From positions 1,600,967-1,664,966 of the forward strand of contig NW_006499435.1 in the NCBI RefSeq assembly GCF_000471905.2: a DNA stretch of 64,000 nucleotides. Reading direction: 5' to 3'. Shown here one piece after another: positions 59,691 to 64,000 of this stretch (the first letter of the stretch is position 1; the number at the start of each line of letters is the position of its first letter). Both the position numbers and the translations under genes were made by a program. The notes beneath the pieces are model-generated. The model did not search any database, was not told the origin of the DNA, and saw only the letters and a list, made by a program, of their open reading frames with translations. Origin of the DNA: Amborella trichopoda. Lineage: Eukaryota > Streptophyta > Magnoliopsida > Amborellales > Amborellaceae.

Positions 59691-60959
59691 GTAGAGCCTG
59701 AATTTTTTTTTCAAAAAAAGAGGGGCCTCATTTTTTTTTTAAGGTAGATCCTGAAAATTGTTTTTTAAAAAATGGGCCTCATGGGAAGGGAATCGAACCC
59801 ATGCGCCTTAAACACAGGCAATGTCTAATATTAAAACTACAATGGTTAAAAAGTTTGTACAAAAAGTATCCTAAACAAACCCACGAGCTCATAGAGATCC
59901 TCATACATAAATTGGACAAGACAAACGTTATGCCACTTCGAGTTTTATGCAAAATTGAAGCTTTTATTTATTATCATGTTTTTCTGTTTTTATCTTCTTC
60001 TTATTAAGTGAACACAACTCAGGCGAGTTACTTGGACTCTACCGAGAAACTCGCCTCGGCCAAAGTCCGAGTACATTTGCCGACTCATGTTTCAAAACAT
60101 TGTTTTTTATTTTCATAGTTATATATCTCAATGTGAAGATGATCAATCAATTAAAAGTTTTTTGACTTGAAAATAGCTTTTTGTGATGTATTTTTGAGGT
60201 GCACCTTAATTCTAAGGTTGCAGCCTTATATAAACATTTTCCTGTGAAAAATGCTTTGCTCAATTGCTCGTCTTATCTTTTCCTTTGAAAATACATAGCA
60301 TTGCATTTTTGCATGCAAGCTTATGTTGTCCGACGGAACAATCCCAAATAAAGACACGAGGCCAAATATTTTGTGCAGTTTTTCCTAAAAATAGTAAATA
60401 ACTATATATATTTAAAAAGTAAGTAATTTGGAATAATCATGTAATTTTGAAGCTCGCCAACTTTGATCTTTATTAGAGAGGTCTCTCAGAGTGTACTCTT
60501 GTGTTTGTATCAATTCCATCGTGTTTCAAGTAGTTCTTGTGAGGAGGGAGAGGGATGTGCTTGTATAGTCCCCACTTCTTTTTTAGCAAGATAGTAGGCA
60601 TGGACCCTCAAGTTATAATTTAGAGCCTTTCTTAACATTTTGTTTTCGCTCATATTTATTCTTTAGTAGAGAGGGAAAGAGGTCTTAGCTCGTTAATGGC
60701 TTGGTCATGTTTGTGCCTGCATGTCCTTATTCTCTAAGGGCATGTTGTGAATATATATCTTTGGGGAATATTTTGACATGAAAAATTCTTTTATGTGGTT
60801 AGTTGTGAAAATAATTTTACACCAATTTGTTGTTAATTGGTGTGAAAAGATGTATTGAGATCAATTGTTGTGAAAATATTTTCGCATCTAATCATATGAG
60901 ATAATTTTTTCATGTGAAAATAATTTCATGGGAAATATTTTCACGCGAACCAAACGTAC

Positions 60960-61300
60960 CTTAAGGGTATGGTTTGTATGAGGCACCAAGCTCAAATAAT
61001 CAAAGTAGGGTGTAGTAGCAAGGTTTCGGTGCCACATAAAGCCTTGAGATCGCCTGAAAATCTACATTACCTCTAATTGGGAAATTTAAAGCTCTAAAAA
61101 TGGTGGTTTCATATAATGTGTTATAAAATACATTGTTTTATGATTCCGAATATTTTGTCTGTTTTTTTAATCCATACATCTTAAAGTTGAGATGATCTAT
61201 TGGAGGGTTTTCTAACGAACAACCCTTTTAGGTGGTTTTTTTATGTTTACATTTTTTCTTTAACATAAGAATGACACCTTATGAAAACTTTTGGATAATT
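60960..61300. mobile_element. MITE family A, diverged copy
   Basis: Landmarks are GGTATGGTTTGTATGAGGCA, CCATACATCTTAAAGTTGAG, GGAGGGTTTTCTAACGAACA and ACACCTTATGAAAACTTTT. Confidence 0.5.
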
Positions 61301-61559
61301 TATTTCCGTACCAGATGTAAATATAGTTATAACGAATTGGCACAAATTTATGCAAATATTACATAGAAAGACACTGGTTCAATATTTCCAACATCATACG
61401 GGTATTTTTTTAAAAAAACACCACATGCCCTTTATTTTATTTTATGCATGCTTTCTACTGTCATATTTTTTAAAAAAAAACACCCCGTGCCCTTTATTTT
61501 CTTTTATTCTATGCTTTCTATTGTCATATTCTTTCCTTTGTTCTTTCCTCCCTGCTTTC

Positions 61560-61975
61560 CCTTGTCATTTATTTATGGGTGAGGTTTGCGTAAGATTGTC
61601 TCTTGTACTGAAGTAAAGTGCACCTCATTTATTTATGGGTGAGGTTTGCATAAGATTGTCTCTTGTACTGAAGTGAAGTGCACCTCAAAAGTTGCTTAGA
61701 GTTTTCCTTCTGGTGTTGATGGATTGAATGCCTTTTTTCATCCCTACTTGTAAAATTTAAAATTTTTAAGATGGTACAAATCAAACTAATCAATAAACAT
61801 TAGAAAATCTTAAAAATAAACTGTAAAAATAACTTATTACAAAATATACTATTTTTTAAACTTCAAATTCTTTTCTTTCTATCTGTATAGGTGGAGATGT
61901 TCTATTAGAGGGTTCTCCAACACCAAAACATTATCTTTTGTAGATTTTTAAAATGCGACCTTATATAAACTTCTC
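61560..61975. mobile_element. MITE family A with tandemly duplicated end
   Basis: The left end is a 62-bp unit repeated twice (about 61566 and 61628; GGGTGAGGTTTGC.TAAGATT). The interior has GGTGGAGATGTTCTATTAGA and the right end GCGACCTTATATAAACTT. Confidence 0.6.
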
Positions 61976-62587
61976 CCTTTATATGTTCCCCAGCACCTCA
62001 TATTTGCTTTTTCTTTTCTTTTTCGAATTTTGGGATATTGTGCTGATAAAGAGAGGACGAGAGCAATTATCCAATTTATTTTGCTCATTCTTTTCTTTGT
62101 TCTCCACTTTTCCTTGCTCATTCTTTTCGTTGTTCTCTACATTTCCTTTTACCACCTGGAGTTACCAGCATTAGCATTTCATCTATTTCACTTTGTTTAT
62201 GAATGTCAAATGATATCGTGTCCATGTGGAGAGGGGCGGCAGTGGACCCGAACCCGATTCAGGACCTGCTGGGTGTTACCCAACGTAGGTCCAGGTTTGG
62301 GTTAAATATTTGGACTCGGCGGATAGGGTTTGAGTCCATATCAAACCGAAATAGACCTGGGTCGGGTGTGTGTTCGGGTTCATGTGGACCCCATCCGGAT
62401 TTAATTAAGAGGAGAGAAAGAATACGGGAGTAATAGTTTAATTGAGAGAGAGAAGAAAGAAGCAGAGAAAAGAGAGAAGGCGTGGGATGGGAGAAACTAT
62501 TTTAGAGAGAGAGAGCCTGGTGTAATCACAAAAGACGATATTTTTACAAATAACTCTAATCTTCTTGTCTTCTTCTTGTAATATCAA

Positions 62588-62633
62588 AAACCCTAATCTC
62601 ATTTCTTTCGTCGTGCAATTTCAAAAACCCTAA
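62588..62633 (+). promoter_or_regulatory. two telo-box motifs upstream of the ESS2 fragment
   Basis: AAACCCTAA occurs at 62588-62596 and 62625-62633. Telo boxes are typical of 5' regions of plant housekeeping and translation-related genes, so the captured fragment seems to include its native leader or promoter. Confidence 0.55.
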
Positions 62634-62784
62634 TCTTCTTTTCTGTTCTTTTTTTATTTTTATTTCCTCTTACCCCAACCACGCATTTCCTCTCATCTCT
62701 CATTAATCCAAAATATTAATTCCTCCTCTTCTTGAAACCCAAATTTTCCTACTCGAGACCCCTAATTCCACTTTCCTCTCAACA

Positions 62785-62958
62785 ATGCTTTCCACGCCTA
62801 ATCGATACCCCTGAAATCTTCCTAAACCAGACACTTCAGAAACTCCAAGTCATGGTCATCTCAAAAAGACCGAGTCCTCACACCGCAAGGTCCTTCATGA
62901 AGACTCTTATGTGGCCGCCATTGAAAAGCTCATCGAGCGAGACTTCTTCCCTGACATC
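62785..62958 (+). pseudogene. N-terminal fragment of an ESS2/DGCR14 splicing-factor gene
   Basis: From the ATG at 62785, one frame encodes a short Pro/Ser/Thr-rich lead and then KVLHEDSYVAAIEKLIERDF followed by FPDI, the highly conserved opening of ESS2 (DGCR14) proteins, which join spliceosomal C complexes. An in-frame TGA lies nine codons after the ATG. After FPDI the family resemblance ends and a stop follows within about 15 codons. The rest of the gene, normally several hundred residues, is absent. Confidence 0.8.
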
Positions 62959-63260
62959 ACAAAAACTAAAGAATGGAATTTTAAAGAGTGGAAGTTATAG
63001 GGAGAGGTTGGAGGTCGGGGGATTAAAAATCTTCATGAGCATGGGTGTACACGTGTCCATAGTTAAACCGAGGCAGATTTAACCCTGCCATGGTGGCTTA
63101 ACTCATAACGTGTAGGGCTTGGGTCCCGTGTCCGTTCCCAACATTCTGGTACCGGTATGCGGTCATCCGGATGGGTCCGGGTCGGGTACGAGTCTATCTC
63201 CATGTCCTTCGCATCCAGGTCTGGGCCAGCAGGACCCGACCCATCGCCACCCGTACATGC

Positions 63261-64000
63261 ATAGTATTCTTTCATTAACTCTCTCCCAAAAATCTCAACG
63301 AAATATTTTTAAGAACTAAAATTTTAGGGTTCTATTCTATTCGCAACCAACTTCAAGGAGAAAAAAAAAACAATCAAATGCATTCCCTCTGAGCTTGAAA
63401 AACTAAAATCCTAAAATTGTCCATAAATCTTTCAATTTTTTGACAACTATATCTTAGTATTTAGGAAGTCAAAATCCAAATTATTTTTTCATTTTTTTTA
63501 ATAAACATCTACTGATTTGTAATTGAATCCCAATATTTATATCAATCCTCCAAAATCGCTGCTTCACCCAAGAGGAGTAAGTAGAGGATATCCTGATGCT
63601 GGAGGATAATATTTATCAATTACAGATTCTTGTCCATTCGCAAAATTTCTCACGAAGGATGACAATTCCCATGTTTGATGAGTAGAGCGAGTAAGACTGG
63701 GAACCTAGATGCCCCGGGTATGACCCAGCTTTGACATACCTCTTTTGCAATGATACAAATTTGCACATTGGTAAGAAAATGGGGGCAAGGGGAGCTGTTG
63801 TTGATGTCCCGAGCTATTAAGAGTTGCGAGGATGCCATACATGTTACGCAACCGATCTTAAGATGATGTTTATAAGACGCTGCGCAAGATTGCGGGTGCT
63901 CCTCACAAAGAGCATGGCATGTTACAGGTGCTCAAACATTTGGGAGACTTGAGCGCTGAGGATTATGATGATTTGGAGAGCATAATAGAGCAGGGCTATC
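63261..64000. other. window end, with an unidentified open frame at 63862-64000
   Basis: From 63862 to the window edge one plus-strand frame stays open for 46 codons after a TAA. It encodes KTLRKIAGAPHKEHG, LQVLKHLGDLSAEDYDDLES and IIEQGY. It looks like real or recently real protein sequence, being charged and non-repetitive, but I do not recognise it. It may be an exon continuing beyond the window. The rest is AT-rich with no other gene visible. Confidence 0.3.

Larger units (their letters stand above)
58741..60092. mobile_element. hAT-like element nested in the family-A MITE
   Basis: It begins CAGTGTTTTGAGACTCGGCC and ends TGTTTCAAAACATTG, with GAGTTACTCGGCC and GGCGAGTTACTTGG arms. T-rich flanks on both sides resemble each other and could include the target-site duplication. 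It carries tRNA-like units and two further MITEs and no transposase. Confidence 0.6.
58480..60245. mobile_element. MITE family A split by nested insertions
   Basis: The left half (about 58480-58735) has GGATAAGGTTGAAACCTTGA and CATGAAAATCTTGAAAATGG. The right half (about 60096-60245) has ATCTCAATGTGAAGATGATC and AAGGTTGCAGCCTTATATAA. Joined, they give a normal family-A element; the 1.35 kb between is an inserted hAT-like element. Confidence 0.65.
62226..63260 (+). mobile_element. Pack-type non-autonomous DNA transposon carrying an ESS2 gene fragment
   Basis: GC-rich inverted arms flank the block. The left arm (about 62226-62405) runs GGGGCGGCAGTGGACCCG, CCTGCTGG, GGACCCCATCCGGAT. The right arm (about 63135-63260), read in reverse complement, runs GGGTGGCGATGGGTCGGGTC, CTGCTGG, GGACCCATCCGGAT in the same order. 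Termini of the GGGGTGGCAATGGG type are common in plant hAT-like elements. Between them sits an ESS2 5' fragment with a leader. I cannot define a clean target-site duplication. Confidence 0.6.

Overview
The window is nuclear DNA of a flowering plant. Genes are split by many introns, exons match plant gene families closely, and introns and spacers are AT-rich and filled with MITEs, LINE remnants and (GA)n/(GT)n microsatellites. Three N-runs mark assembly gaps. I cannot name the species; large introns and RPS2-like CNL fragments suggest a woody non-grass angiosperm, with low confidence.

Layout. 1-20165 (+): an ArfGAP of the BAR-PH-ArfGAP-ankyrin class, closest to the AGD2/AGD4 branch as I know it. 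Eighteen exons can be placed and the first coding exon is missing upstream. Its fourth visible-exon-to-fifth intron spans 6.5 kb and is a transposon graveyard. 23059-32565 (+): THO complex subunit 1 (HPR1/THOC1), 21 exons. 35473-40835 (+): two broken CC-NBS-LRR (NLR) pseudogenes. 43027-44513 (-): plastid ClpS1 protease adaptor, 4 exons. 45475-47217 (-): intronless PLS-class PPR protein with an E domain. 47307-56246 (+): rhodanese-domain protein related to STR8 and bacterial TrhO, 8 exons, divergent from the PPR gene across a very short shared 5' region. 56247-64000: dense nested MITEs and a Pack-type element that has captured the 5' end of an ESS2 (DGCR14) splicing-factor gene.

Main structural result. 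THO1 (+) and CLPS1 (-) look like an ancestral convergent pair. The spacer between them now occurs twice, in direct orientation, on either side of the NLR block (33118-34316 and 41548-43106). The left copy carries a stranded copy of the CLPS1 last exon. The right copy carries a stranded copy of the THO1 3' end. So about 7.2 kb of NLR and MITE sequence sits between two copies of the old spacer, as expected for an insertion or repair event that duplicated its target. Both NLR copies are frameshifted. One begins exactly where a MITE ends, at the P-loop; the other carries a 79-bp internal tandem duplication.

Functionally the intact genes are housekeeping: membrane traffic (ArfGAP), mRNA packaging and export (THO1), plastid proteolysis (ClpS1), organelle RNA processing (PPR) and probable plastid tRNA modification (STR8/TrhO-like). 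ClpS1, PPR and STR8-like form a run of three probably organelle-targeted genes. I see no CRISPR array, operon or rRNA gene, and no convincing tRNA gene; several tRNA-derived repeat units with A- and B-box-like motifs are present.
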